Source of the DNA: a virus
Reading direction: 5' to 3' (one strand)
Virus record (IMG/VR): IMGVR_UViG_3300020451_000152
Coordinates: 1-64,000 of that record
DNA: 64,000 nt
The position numbers and the translations under genes are program-made. How positions within the stretch are numbered: the stretch's first letter is position 1; each line of letters starts with the position of its first letter. The notes beneath the pieces were generated by a model that was not told the DNA's origin, searched no databases, and saw nothing but the letters and a program-made list of their open reading frames with translations. This document shows, piece after piece, positions 18,419-28,073 of the stretch.

Positions 18419-18756
18419 TACCTTGTTACCCCTGCTCTAACATTGATCATTCCTTCAACGACCTTTACTTTAGAACCAGTATTGTCTGTCAAAACAACAT
18501 CATACAAATAGCGACCTGGTCTGATATCGGTTGTTATGCTTGATGCCATAGAGATTTGTATCTCTCCATCAGTGGCACTAGATATTGTCGAGGCAAACGC
18601 AACATAGCTGTTGCTACCTGCCCACTTCCGCAGTTGTGAATTTACTGAAAAACCCGACAGATTTAGGGTAGTATTGTTATCGTTATCACCAAGAGCAAAT
18701 AAATGTTCAAATTCAGTACCCGATTCTATCTGCAAGTTAGAGACAAAAACTGCCAT
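18418..18756 (-). CDS. Putative virion protein with Ig-like beta fold (112 aa)
   Basis: A 112-residue protein of alternating beta strands (FEHLFALGDNDNNTTLNLSGF; RPGRYLYDVVLTDNTGSKVKVVEGMINV), resembling small Ig-like or BppU-like baseplate domains of phages. It has no Cys and no membrane segment. It overlaps the next gene by one base and lies among fibre genes, so a baseplate or fibre accessory role is likely, though not shown. Confidence 0.65.
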   Translation of the reverse strand: MAVFVSNLQIESGTEFEHLFALGDNDNNTTLNLSGFSVNSQLRKWAGSNSYVAFASTISSATDGEIQISMASSITTDIRPGRYLYDVVLTDNTGSKVKVVEGMINVRAGVTR

Positions 18757-18776
18757 CTTTAATGCTGACTATTATC

Positions 18777-18932
18777 CTATAAGGTATTTAGTTTCTTTAT
18801 CTCTACTAAAAGTGTATCCACCTTGTTTTCGAGTCTTTCTACACTAGCTTTTAGTATTTCTATATCATTAACTTCAGAAGGTCCAGCATCACCATAGTGA
18901 TATTTTAAAAATTCTGTGTGTCCGTCTCTCAT
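18777..18932 (-). CDS. Small coiled-coil protein (51 aa)
   Basis: A 51-residue ORF, MRDGHTEFLKYHYGDAG then a heptad-like helix (IEILKASVERLENKVDTLLVEIKKL). The ATG overlaps the upstream stop as ATGA. Together with the 65-residue protein before it, which ends in a similar helix, it could form a small coiled-coil partner for the adhesins. Function unknown. Confidence 0.6.
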   Translation of the reverse strand: MRDGHTEFLKYHYGDAGPSEVNDIEILKASVERLENKVDTLLVEIKKLNTL

Positions 18933-19126
18933 AATTTCTCTACAATTTTTGCGAGCATACTCTTTATCTCAGAGATCTCTTCTTTCATACTATCTAGTTC
19001 AGCTCTCTCAAGTTGTTTTTTATTTTTTGCTTGCATGTAGGCAGTATAAGAGGAGCTATCGGTGTTTACGATAGCTCCTGATTTCTCGTCTCTATACAAG
19101 TGTGGGTGTCCTTCAACTCTCTGCAT
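18929..19126 (-). CDS. Small protein with C-terminal coiled coil (65 aa)
   Basis: A 65-residue protein: MQRVEGHPHLYRDEKSGAIVNTD forms a short beta region, followed by a charged helix (KKQLERAELDSMKEEISEIK) with heptad character. Cyanophages commonly carry such a gene between fibre genes. Its start overlaps the end of the 2,443-residue gene by one base. Role unknown. Confidence 0.65.
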   Translation of the reverse strand: MQRVEGHPHLYRDEKSGAIVNTDSSSYTAYMQAKNKKQLERAELDSMKEEISEIKSMLAKIVEKL

Positions 19127-22100
19127 TATGCTAGTGCTAACGCCCTTACATTTTTAATGATAGGTATCTCTGCTTGATTAGTACCATTCATCACAACCTT
19201 AATAATAAATCCTGTGAAAGGTGCTAAATCGTTAGCAGTGTACTGATACTCATTCCATCTAGATTCAGGGTTAATAAACTTATCTGGATTACCGTCAGGA
19301 CCAGGTAGAGTAAGTCTTACCTTATCTCCAAACCCATCTCCATCAGTGTCTACCAAATTAAAGTAACCTGGGAAGAGATCAAATGATTGATCAACTTCAC
19401 TAGAATCACCTCTGATCAAACTATACATTACTCTGAAATCAACAGATGCAGGTCTAAAGGCATCAAAGATAACCTTTAATGAAGTTGCAGGTTGTTTGAT
19501 TTTAATAATCTTAGACATGTAATATGAAGTATGTAAATCTCCATAGATAACATTTGCTCTAGGATCAATTGAGTAATCTGCAATAGGTTTGTTAAGTCTA
19601 TTAGATGAGAATAACATCTTAGCAGTATCAAGGCATAACATTGGAGAACTCCAGAAGTTACCACCATTAGACATTGCGATTCTAGTTGTTAGAGATTTAT
19701 TTCTAAACAAACCAGTTAATTTACTTAACTCATTAACTTCAGATGCAACTATTCTTGTAGTGTCAAGTTTAGTTTCTTCATTAAGACCAACAGGAATAAA
19801 TCCAAGATCGGTGAATGAGGTCTCAGAACCATCTACACTAGTTCCACTAACAGTTCTAATGTTCACAGTAGCACTGTCAGAAGCACCAGGTGTAGTTATA
19901 TCATACAATGGGGTTATTGTATCATACTGGATGTTTTTGGACGCATGAGCAGCGATACCGCCACCAAAGACTTCCTCACTGAATGAGAGTTGAGGTACAC
20001 TGATACCAGAGATATCAACTGACCTACCTTCTCTATCAACTTTAATCAATAAATCATCCATATTTTTCTCTTGAGATTCTACATCATGTTCAGTATTAAT
20101 CTTGGTTAGAGAAACTCCACCAAACTCATACTTTTTGATAATAGAACCAGACGCATGGTTGATTGACTGGGTATTATTAATACCTCTTACAATACCACCA
20201 AGAGTATTGATACCAACGCTAGTATAAGATATAATTTCATTATTAATCAAAGCGTATGCAGTATTTGCTGCACTAACTAATACTCCTTCAAATACATCGA
20301 ATCCTGTACTATCTCCAATAGAAATATTGGTAGTAGTAGAATTGACTAAAGTAGATAATGTTGATGGTAAAGTATTAGGTTCAACGCCACTAATTGCAAC
20401 TTTGTTTCCTATACCATACATTCCGTGATTGAAGTAAGATACTCTTGCATACTCACCAGTGTAAACACTACCAGTAGCATCATATCTGTATACATCAGTT
20501 CCAGAATCAACAACTGTACCTGCCTCGTGGAAGTAAGTTAAATCACCACCAGCAGTAAACTCTTCTGCTTGAATACCAGTTAGATATAGAGTGTCAAGAC
20601 CTGCAATAGAATTGATACCGATTCTGACTCCAGAACCACTACCACTCATATCAGCAGTTACGACACCAACCATATCACCAACTTTATATCCATTACCAGC
20701 AACAGCAATTGTTGCAGCAGTAATTGTTGAGTTACCAGCACCAACTGTTACTCCTAACTTAAGTCCAGTTCCTTCACCAGTAATGTTGAAGGTTCTAACT
20801 TGTGCTATAGGTGTTCCATAATTAGATCCATTTGTGGTAATACCTACAACACCAGTTGCAGGACCACCAGCATCTTCAATAAATCCATAACGGTAACTAG
20901 CAGTGCTATCTCCTACCTTTCTACCCTGAGTGAATACTGTTCCAATCAATCCAGCATTTGTTGTGGTTGTAAAACCAACAGCAGCTTTCTTGGGAAGTGC
21001 TTCAATAGGATTTTTATTCAAGGCATTGAGTACACCATTATTAGGTCTAATTGGTGGGTTCTGGAATGTAACAACACCATCAGTAGAACTAAATTTCGCT
21101 CTATAAATCTTGAATGTCATGTCTTCAAATTGACATGGTGTCCATTCACGACCATTCTGTGACTTGTAAAGTGAACCAACTAAGAATTGGTTTGAATACA
21201 CTCTTCCAGAAGCATTAGGTAGAGATTGTGCGTTGATGGCAGTTTGACCCATTTCAGCAGTAAAGATCTCATATCCATTTGCAGGAGCACCAACAACTAA
21301 AGCATAAGGTTTAGCAGGTTCCAACCAAATTGGAGCAGGGAATGTAAATCTAGTCGCTACAGATGCATCAGTTGATACTTCTATATTTGCAGGATCTATC
21401 GATACATGTGCATCAGGCGTAAGGATTTCTCCTTTAGGGATGCCAAGTTCCATTGCTCTAATTTGAGCAAAAGGAGCACGAGTAGGATCGTTATCTTTAG
21501 TAGCAAAGAAAACATCAACAGCAGTTACATAAGCACCATGTTCATCCACAACGAATGATTGTGCAAGAGGATCATCATCCTGACTTTCTACAACAGGTAC
21601 TGGTACAGGTACTGGTACGGGAACAGGATTTGGAACAGGAACAATAACGGGCACAGGCACATTATTTGTAACCTCAACAATCTCCGTAACAGTATTATCA
21701 ATTATTGTAGTGTTCTCAATAATGACAGGAGGTGGTGGTGGAGGTGGTGGGGGCGGTCTTCGGTTAATAAAGGTCAGTCCGTAATCACGCTGTACTGTCG
21801 TAGTTTCTAGAGTTGTAACTCTAACATCAGTTTGTATTAGTCTTGTAGTTCCTACAGCAGTGTATATTGCAGATGCATTTGATATTAAACTACTACCTCT
21901 CAATCCAGTTGAGTTTGTATTACTAGATGTAATTCTAAATTCTCTTTCACCTGATCTAACTCTTGCCAATGGTATGGGTGATGAATTAGGATTTCTAATC
22001 CATACAGCTCCGTAGAGATCTCCCCAAGCATCAGTTCTTAAATCAAGATCTGAAATAGTTGCTTGAGCACCACTAGTCTCACCAGCAATAATAGTTCCTA

Positions 22101-25100
22101 CAGGTAAATATCCAAAGAAGTCTCCTTGTGCAGCATTAGTTAATGCAGCAAGGTCAATATTGATTGCAGTAGAACCTTGAGAATATGAATCAGGTAATGT
22201 CTCATCCCTGTTCAAAGGATTGGTTTCATAAGTTCTTGTTGGAGATGCAAATGGTCCTTCTTTATGATCTGGTCTGCAAAGTCTAAATCTATAAGTTTCT
22301 CCATTAACTAACGCTGTAATTGTTTCACCAACAGTGAAAGATCCTGTAACACCTTCTATTCCTATAACTTTAGGAATTACATCAACAGTGCTGATATCAT
22401 CAAAGAATATAAAGTATCTTGCAAAAGGTCTTAGACCAGTACAATCATATTGAATATTTCTAGACCTAATAAATGGATCAAATGTTTCACTTGCGATGAA
22501 TGTATTCTCAGAGCGAATATCATCTCTCTCAACACTAGATGACTCGTTGGTGCTTAGTGTCATTTCATCGTCACCAAATCCACCATCAACATTTGTTAAC
22601 GATAGTCTAGTATCATAAGAAGTTCTTCTAATAGTTTGAGTAAAGAGATTCTGTGTTCTTTCTGTATGAATCCAGTTATCACTAACAGGTGTAAGACTTA
22701 GATCACCGATAAACTTATGTACAAAGAATGGGTTTAGATTTTCAACTCTTGTAGCAAAGTTCTGCTGAACAAATAGATCATCCTCATAATCTAGTGTGAT
22801 CATTCTACCAGTCTTTCTAGTATTAGAATCTAATAAATCAAAATCTTGTGATAAATCTAACTGTTCAGGTGGTAGATTAGTTGCAGGTAGCAACTGCATA
22901 TCAATAGATTGTAAATCTCTAAGGGGTTTTAATTCTCCTCTTTCCTTATCAACATCAATAGGTGAAGATTCATCAACGAACATGGTTGATTTAAATGAAT
23001 CTGCAAAGAAACCACTCTTAAATCTATCAAGTCCATCAGCATCTTTAACTTGTAAAGTAGCAACTTTTTGTTCTAATAGAGATAGTGAAGTAACCTTTTC
23101 TAAGTTTTCTATTCTATCTTCAATCTTACCAATATCACGCATCGTATATCTACGATTGTCAATCAAATAAACTCTAACATTTTCAATATCATAGAGATAT
23201 GCTGGCATTACAATAGTTGCCAATGTCATACCTGTAGGACAATCTACTGGTGGTTTAGGATTAGCAGCAGGAGTTCCTTTTTCTACTATTAAAGCACCGC
23301 TTGTTTTTAATATTAATTTATCAATTCTACCCAAGTAATGTTTGAATCCAAATTCTGATGATTCGTTAGGAGTTGCAATCCTTCTAGGAGCATCAGCAAA
23401 TACTCTACTACCTTGATAGTAAGGAGAGAACGATGCTGAAGCAGGAGTAAAGACAGGAACTCTTGGTCTAAAATCTAGAGTGTCGCTAGATCTTGTTTGA
23501 CCTTTACCAATTCTAGGAATATCATGACTAAACCTATCTGAATCATAACTGCTGACAGTAAAGAAATCTCCAGTATCTGTAGATGGAACTTCATACCTAT
23601 CAAACACAACATATAATCTTTTAGATGGAATGTAACCATTATTAACTCTAACAATACTAGAGTAATCATAATATTGATCTTTTTGTCCTTTGTCTAAAAG
23701 ATATAGATCTGTAAGATCTTTATATTTGCCAGGTACAAATGCTTGAAGTGTAGCAACAGCATTTGACTCTTGGAAGTTTAAGGTTTCTAATAGATTGAAT
23801 TTGTCTTCAGTTTTAAATACGACTTCTATTCTACTATTACCAGAGTCAATAGATACAACTCTTGCAACAGCGTTTGTATTAGCACCTATAATATCTTCAC
23901 CAACAAGTGCTTCTGAGAATATACTATCAGTAGAAGTAAATACCAACCTATCTAAAACAGGAGCATTTTTATCTAATGATTCGTAGATAGAAATTACTTC
24001 ATTGACATCAGGATAATTTAAACATATCTTTTGATCTTGTACTCTAGTACCATATAGTTGACTATTAGTTAATCCATCATTTAAAGTTTGTCCAGCAGTT
24101 GTACCAGAACCTTCGTTATTTGAATATGTTACATCAATAGTTTCACTCTTTTGGAAGTTTTTAACTTTGTTCTTGATATTGCTCTTAGCAACAGTCACAT
24201 TAACTTTAACATTGCTTTGAGAGAAAGTTAGACCATTGATAGTTAAAGTATTAGAAGTAATTACTACTTGAGATGAATCAATCTGTGCAATAGTTTTGTT
24301 AGAATATTGTACTTGATATCTCTCTTGATCAAAGGCAACAAAAGTACAATCATCTATACCTACTGATGCAATAGGTACTACAAGAACACCATTAGCATCA
24401 GTGGATTCTCCTGTTACTTGCTCAGATAAAAGAATTTCAGATCCAGTAAAATCAAGATCAGAAATATGTTTCTTTGGTAGAGGTAAAAATAAACCAGTGT
24501 TATCTTGAGAACCTAAATCCTGAACACCTATCCTAAATTGTCCTTCATAGGTACTACCAGGCAGTCCACCATCAAATAGGTTACTAACATCATTAATTGC
24601 CACAACGGTCATATCAGAACCATCTGTAGCAACTAGAGATACAACATTCTGTCTTACTAAAGCAGAACCCTGCAATTGATATCTAATAATATCACCAGGT
24701 TTAAATCTTTCAAAAGTTCTACCAGGACAACTTACTACACCACCAGTAGTAATTCTGACTGAATCAGTAGGAGTAAATCCAAAAGGAACTTTATCAACTA
24801 ATTTTTTATTGGCAGTGAATGAATTTCCAGACTGTGAAATCTTAGAGACATCATCAATATCATAAGATTGAACTCTCTCAATAGTTCTACTAAGATTCTG
24901 TTTTCTACCATTAACAATTATTTGCTCACCTGCTTGGAAATTTCCAGATGTTTGAGTTACTGTTATTGAACTACTACCTGCACCACTAACAGCATACGCT
25001 GTAGCACCACTCTCATTACCTTCTATGAATGCAGAAACATTTACTTGATTTGCTGTTACATTATCATTCAACTCCAATACAGTATATGTTTGAACATCAA

Positions 25101-26457
25101 ATAAGAATAGATCAAAATCAGTAGATGCATTTTTATAACTATCATCTACTAAACCAAAGTTATATACTTTTGCCTCTCCAATTTTTATTGAACCACTTGC
25201 ACCATCTTGTCTTTCTAAATCAATAGTATTTCTAAATGTAGTAATACCAGCAACATTATTAACTCTGATTTGATTTCCCATTCTAAAGGAAAATGTTTCT
25301 CTATTAAAATCAGATGTAGTTCTTGGTTTATCTACATCAATAGTTTGTCCTGCTGTAGTCCATTCATAACCTTGAACATATGCTTTACCAGCAGATATTT
25401 TTACACACGCAAGATCATCATTGGGTGTATTACCTTCTTGAGTTACCTCATTATTATAGTAAATTCCATCATTACCTTGTCTATCATTGAGACTATTTTT
25501 AACATCAATAAAGAATGGATTTAGTGTATAATCACCTGACTCATCAGAAGTCCTTTTAGCAATGTAATCTCTAATTAAATTATAGTTTGTATCCTTATTA
25601 GTATGTGTTTCTACCTTACCTGCTCTGACCCTCATTATCTCAATGAAGTCAGTATCATTATAATCAAATAAATTTTTCTTAGTTAACTTAAGTTCTATTT
25701 TAAGTCTATCAGCACCTGGTGCTGCAAAGTTAGAAAATCCTTTAGCATTATCATATAGATCAGGATCATCTTTTGCGTTAACAGCACTCTCTACTACCTG
25801 CAATCCAATCCTATAAAAAGGACCATTAGAATATTGTTCTAGTATAATTGTTTGTTGATTGACCCTTACAAATGCCCCTCTTATAAAATAAACACCACTA
25901 GAAACACTCGCTGATGAACCAATAGTACAAGAGTCTAATGCAATTGTAGATGCAAATGTAGAACCTGCATTTAAAGTTGTATTACCATATATGATTGGTT
26001 CTTCTAACAATAAAAGCTCTGAGTCTTGGAAGAATGAAAAATCTCCACTAGGACCACATTGCTGATACTTGACGAATAATGTAGGTACTCCTTCATTAGA
26101 ATTACTAGAGGTTACATAGTCAACTACCTTTGCTGTAATCTGAGATGTTTCTCCTTTAATCCTTTTACCTATAAGTTGTTCTATATAAACTTCAACATCT
26201 GTTCCTAAATGTGTAGGATCTAATTTTACTGCAAAATATTGACCATCATAGGTAACACCACCAGGAACCACAACGGATCCCTCTTTAAACATATGACTAC
26301 CAAACTGCTCAACCTGATTCTGCATGATAGACTGCAGAGTCGTAAGTTCACGAGCTTGAACAGGAAATCCTGGTTTGAACAGAACTCTATGGTAATTGTC
26401 GGTTCTGTCAAAGTCGTCGTAATAGGGACTTATATTCAGGTTAGTCTGTTGTGGCAT
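19126..26457 (-). CDS. DUF4815-type baseplate/tail fibre protein (2,443 aa)
   Basis: A giant structural protein with a DUF4815-like N-terminus: SPYYDDFDRTDNYHRVLFKPG and FPVQARELTTLQSIMQNQVEQFG at residues 10-55, the region that recruits such proteins to cyanophage baseplates. Around 1567-1577 is a run of about ten prolines, then a Val/Asn-rich piece and a (PV)n stretch to about 1615, clearly a rigid linker. After it, DPLAQSFVVDEHGAYVTAVDVFF starts a separate C-terminal domain. It starts 3 bases after the gp8 stop. It occupies the place of the T4 gp9-gp12 genes; exact T4 equivalence cannot be claimed. Confidence 0.85.
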   Translation of the reverse strand: MPQQTNLNISPYYDDFDRTDNYHRVLFKPGFPVQARELTTLQSIMQNQVEQFGSHMFKEGSVVVPGGVTYDGQYFAVKLDPTHLGTDVEVYIEQLIGKRIKGETSQITAKVVDYVTSSNSNEGVPTLFVKYQQCGPSGDFSFFQDSELLLLEEPIIYGNTTLNAGSTFASTIALDSCTIGSSASVSSGVYFIRGAFVRVNQQTIILEQYSNGPFYRIGLQVVESAVNAKDDPDLYDNAKGFSNFAAPGADRLKIELKLTKKNLFDYNDTDFIEIMRVRAGKVETHTNKDTNYNLIRDYIAKRTSDESGDYTLNPFFIDVKNSLNDRQGNDGIYYNNEVTQEGNTPNDDLACVKISAGKAYVQGYEWTTAGQTIDVDKPRTTSDFNRETFSFRMGNQIRVNNVAGITTFRNTIDLERQDGASGSIKIGEAKVYNFGLVDDSYKNASTDFDLFLFDVQTYTVLELNDNVTANQVNVSAFIEGNESGATAYAVSGAGSSSITVTQTSGNFQAGEQIIVNGRKQNLSRTIERVQSYDIDDVSKISQSGNSFTANKKLVDKVPFGFTPTDSVRITTGGVVSCPGRTFERFKPGDIIRYQLQGSALVRQNVVSLVATDGSDMTVVAINDVSNLFDGGLPGSTYEGQFRIGVQDLGSQDNTGLFLPLPKKHISDLDFTGSEILLSEQVTGESTDANGVLVVPIASVGIDDCTFVAFDQERYQVQYSNKTIAQIDSSQVVITSNTLTINGLTFSQSNVKVNVTVAKSNIKNKVKNFQKSETIDVTYSNNEGSGTTAGQTLNDGLTNSQLYGTRVQDQKICLNYPDVNEVISIYESLDKNAPVLDRLVFTSTDSIFSEALVGEDIIGANTNAVARVVSIDSGNSRIEVVFKTEDKFNLLETLNFQESNAVATLQAFVPGKYKDLTDLYLLDKGQKDQYYDYSSIVRVNNGYIPSKRLYVVFDRYEVPSTDTGDFFTVSSYDSDRFSHDIPRIGKGQTRSSDTLDFRPRVPVFTPASASFSPYYQGSRVFADAPRRIATPNESSEFGFKHYLGRIDKLILKTSGALIVEKGTPAANPKPPVDCPTGMTLATIVMPAYLYDIENVRVYLIDNRRYTMRDIGKIEDRIENLEKVTSLSLLEQKVATLQVKDADGLDRFKSGFFADSFKSTMFVDESSPIDVDKERGELKPLRDLQSIDMQLLPATNLPPEQLDLSQDFDLLDSNTRKTGRMITLDYEDDLFVQQNFATRVENLNPFFVHKFIGDLSLTPVSDNWIHTERTQNLFTQTIRRTSYDTRLSLTNVDGGFGDDEMTLSTNESSSVERDDIRSENTFIASETFDPFIRSRNIQYDCTGLRPFARYFIFFDDISTVDVIPKVIGIEGVTGSFTVGETITALVNGETYRFRLCRPDHKEGPFASPTRTYETNPLNRDETLPDSYSQGSTAINIDLAALTNAAQGDFFGYLPVGTIIAGETSGAQATISDLDLRTDAWGDLYGAVWIRNPNSSPIPLARVRSGEREFRITSSNTNSTGLRGSSLISNASAIYTAVGTTRLIQTDVRVTTLETTTVQRDYGLTFINRRPPPPPPPPPPVIIENTTIIDNTVTEIVEVTNNVPVPVIVPVPNPVPVPVPVPVPVVESQDDDPLAQSFVVDEHGAYVTAVDVFFATKDNDPTRAPFAQIRAMELGIPKGEILTPDAHVSIDPANIEVSTDASVATRFTFPAPIWLEPAKPYALVVGAPANGYEIFTAEMGQTAINAQSLPNASGRVYSNQFLVGSLYKSQNGREWTPCQFEDMTFKIYRAKFSSTDGVVTFQNPPIRPNNGVLNALNKNPIEALPKKAAVGFTTTTNAGLIGTVFTQGRKVGDSTASYRYGFIEDAGGPATGVVGITTNGSNYGTPIAQVRTFNITGEGTGLKLGVTVGAGNSTITAATIAVAGNGYKVGDMVGVVTADMSGSGSGVRIGINSIAGLDTLYLTGIQAEEFTAGGDLTYFHEAGTVVDSGTDVYRYDATGSVYTGEYARVSYFNHGMYGIGNKVAISGVEPNTLPSTLSTLVNSTTTNISIGDSTGFDVFEGVLVSAANTAYALINNEIISYTSVGINTLGGIVRGINNTQSINHASGSIIKKYEFGGVSLTKINTEHDVESQEKNMDDLLIKVDREGRSVDISGISVPQLSFSEEVFGGGIAAHASKNIQYDTITPLYDITTPGASDSATVNIRTVSGTSVDGSETSFTDLGFIPVGLNEETKLDTTRIVASEVNELSKLTGLFRNKSLTTRIAMSNGGNFWSSPMLCLDTAKMLFSSNRLNKPIADYSIDPRANVIYGDLHTSYYMSKIIKIKQPATSLKVIFDAFRPASVDFRVMYSLIRGDSSEVDQSFDLFPGYFNLVDTDGDGFGDKVRLTLPGPDGNPDKFINPESRWNEYQYTANDLAPFTGFIIKVVMNGTNQAEIPIIKNVRALALA

Positions 26458-26460
26458 TTT

Positions 26461-28032
26461 TTAGAACTCTAATACGATCTTGATGTCTTCTTTTTGACGA
26501 ACATTTCTTGTAATAGCAGGTCTATTATCAAGGTAGATGATCTCTCCACTTCTTTTATTTATCTCAGCATTTGCAACACCGTTCGTGAATTGCACACCGA
26601 GATCAACAACCTTACCAGAAGGTGTTGTTGTAGATATACCACTAAAGGTTTGATCTACATTGACACTGAATGAAGTACTAGTAACAGCGTCAGCAGTTGA
26701 TTGGAATTCCAATACTGGTGCTTGACCAGCAACATTAACACTATCCGTATTATCAAAGGTAGATTGGTTGAACACCAAACTTTGATCTTGGAAGTATTTA
26801 ATCACCTTAGTATCAATATCATATGATGCAACATAACCTCTAGCAGTTCCAACGCCAGAAATATTTTGTGTAATTGCTGTGCCAACTCCTAATACCTGTG
26901 AAACATCTCCTGTAAACTTAAATGCTTTTAGAGCAGAGAATTCAGAAGTTTGTAAGAAGTTTGTACCAGCAGCACCAATAGCAGTTGGATTTCTAATCAA
27001 TCCAACCTGTGCAAATATAGTATCACTTGCAAAATCATATGATGAAGCATCAAACCTAGTATAAATCAGAACTTTATCAGTTCCTAATTCCTTATAAAGA
27101 TCAAATCCATGACCCTTAGAAGGAGGAATAATAGGTGTTAATCTAGAAAACTTTGTGGCACTACCATTAATAGAAGAAAGGTCAACTCTTCCATAACTAT
27201 AACCTTTACCACCATTAGTTACTTGAGCAGAAATAACTTGACCATTTGTATTAGTCAAGATTCTAACTTTTCCTCCAGAACCATCACCAATAATATCAAC
27301 TTCGATAGGACTAGATAAGAAACTATATCCAGTACCAGTTTCATCAATTGATACGACCTTAATTTGATTGTTGTTAGTATCAGAATCACCATTGTCTCTA
27401 ACAACTGAAATATCGTTATTAGTTGATGTGCTCCATTCATTAGGAACAGCAATATATTCCGTAGAGTCAAATTTGACGATATCTGCAGGAGGAACCGTGA
27501 ACAAATATTTCCAAAGATAACCGTCACCACTAACACCAGCAGCAGATGGTTCTAGATCAGTGAATGTGGGTTCATCAAGAGATGCACTTGCAAGACTTGA
27601 TATACCAGCAGATCCATTATTGATACAAATATAGATTCTATAGTCCCTATTCATCACATAGTAGTTTGACGAATAAAGTCTACTAGAGTTAGAAACTAGC
27701 GATCTGTTATTTGTATTATAATCATGTCGATACATGTCATAGGATGTACCCTTTGTCCATGTAATCTTTTTGACTAATCTTCTAACATCACCAGGAAAAA
27801 CTTTACGACCAAAAAGCATAGTATCATACACATGGTTATTGTATTGAATACTATCCGTAGGTGATGGTGGTTGTAAAGTTGTACTATTCCATGTATCAGT
27901 CCGACCAAATCCAGCATATGTTGGGTTTGCTAGTCCTAAAAATGCATAGTAAGAATTATTTCCTGCCGTAACATCTTCCATGAAGTTATTGGCATTTATA
28001 ATTCTAAATTGGTCGGTTATAATTGCTGCCAT
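26461..28032 (-). CDS. gp8: Baseplate wedge protein gp8
   Basis: A 523-residue protein starting MAAIITDQFRIINANNFMEDV, characteristic of cyanophage gp8, followed by YAFLGLANPTYAGFGRTDTWN and FPGDVRRLVKKITWTKGTSYDMY. Its position directly after the gp6 and giant genes matches T4 order 6-7-8. T4 gp8 is 334 residues; the extra length includes GTGYSFL and GGKGYSYG repeats of the module seen in gp14. A late promoter lies 34-41 bases upstream. Confidence 0.85.
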   Translation of the reverse strand: MAAIITDQFRIINANNFMEDVTAGNNSYYAFLGLANPTYAGFGRTDTWNSTTLQPPSPTDSIQYNNHVYDTMLFGRKVFPGDVRRLVKKITWTKGTSYDMYRHDYNTNNRSLVSNSSRLYSSNYYVMNRDYRIYICINNGSAGISSLASASLDEPTFTDLEPSAAGVSGDGYLWKYLFTVPPADIVKFDSTEYIAVPNEWSTSTNNDISVVRDNGDSDTNNNQIKVVSIDETGTGYSFLSSPIEVDIIGDGSGGKVRILTNTNGQVISAQVTNGGKGYSYGRVDLSSINGSATKFSRLTPIIPPSKGHGFDLYKELGTDKVLIYTRFDASSYDFASDTIFAQVGLIRNPTAIGAAGTNFLQTSEFSALKAFKFTGDVSQVLGVGTAITQNISGVGTARGYVASYDIDTKVIKYFQDQSLVFNQSTFDNTDSVNVAGQAPVLEFQSTADAVTSTSFSVNVDQTFSGISTTTPSGKVVDLGVQFTNGVANAEINKRSGEIIYLDNRPAITRNVRQKEDIKIVLEF

Positions 28033-28065
28033 TGCAATTTTTCTCTAAAGGTCTTACTATTTTGG

Positions 28066-28073
28066 TATTTATA
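28066..28073 (-). promoter_or_regulatory. T4-type late promoter (TATAAATA)
   Basis: Minus-strand TTATAAATA, 34 bases upstream of gp8. It overlaps the last codon and the TAA stop of the 4,898-residue gene. It gives gp8 and the downstream adhesin genes their own late start after a 14.7-kb gene. Confidence 0.65.

Noticed and set aside
21559-21810. Plus-strand reading frame rich in Arg/Trp/Tyr
   Set aside because: It is the antisense image of the polyproline and Pro-Val linker in the 2,443-residue gene.
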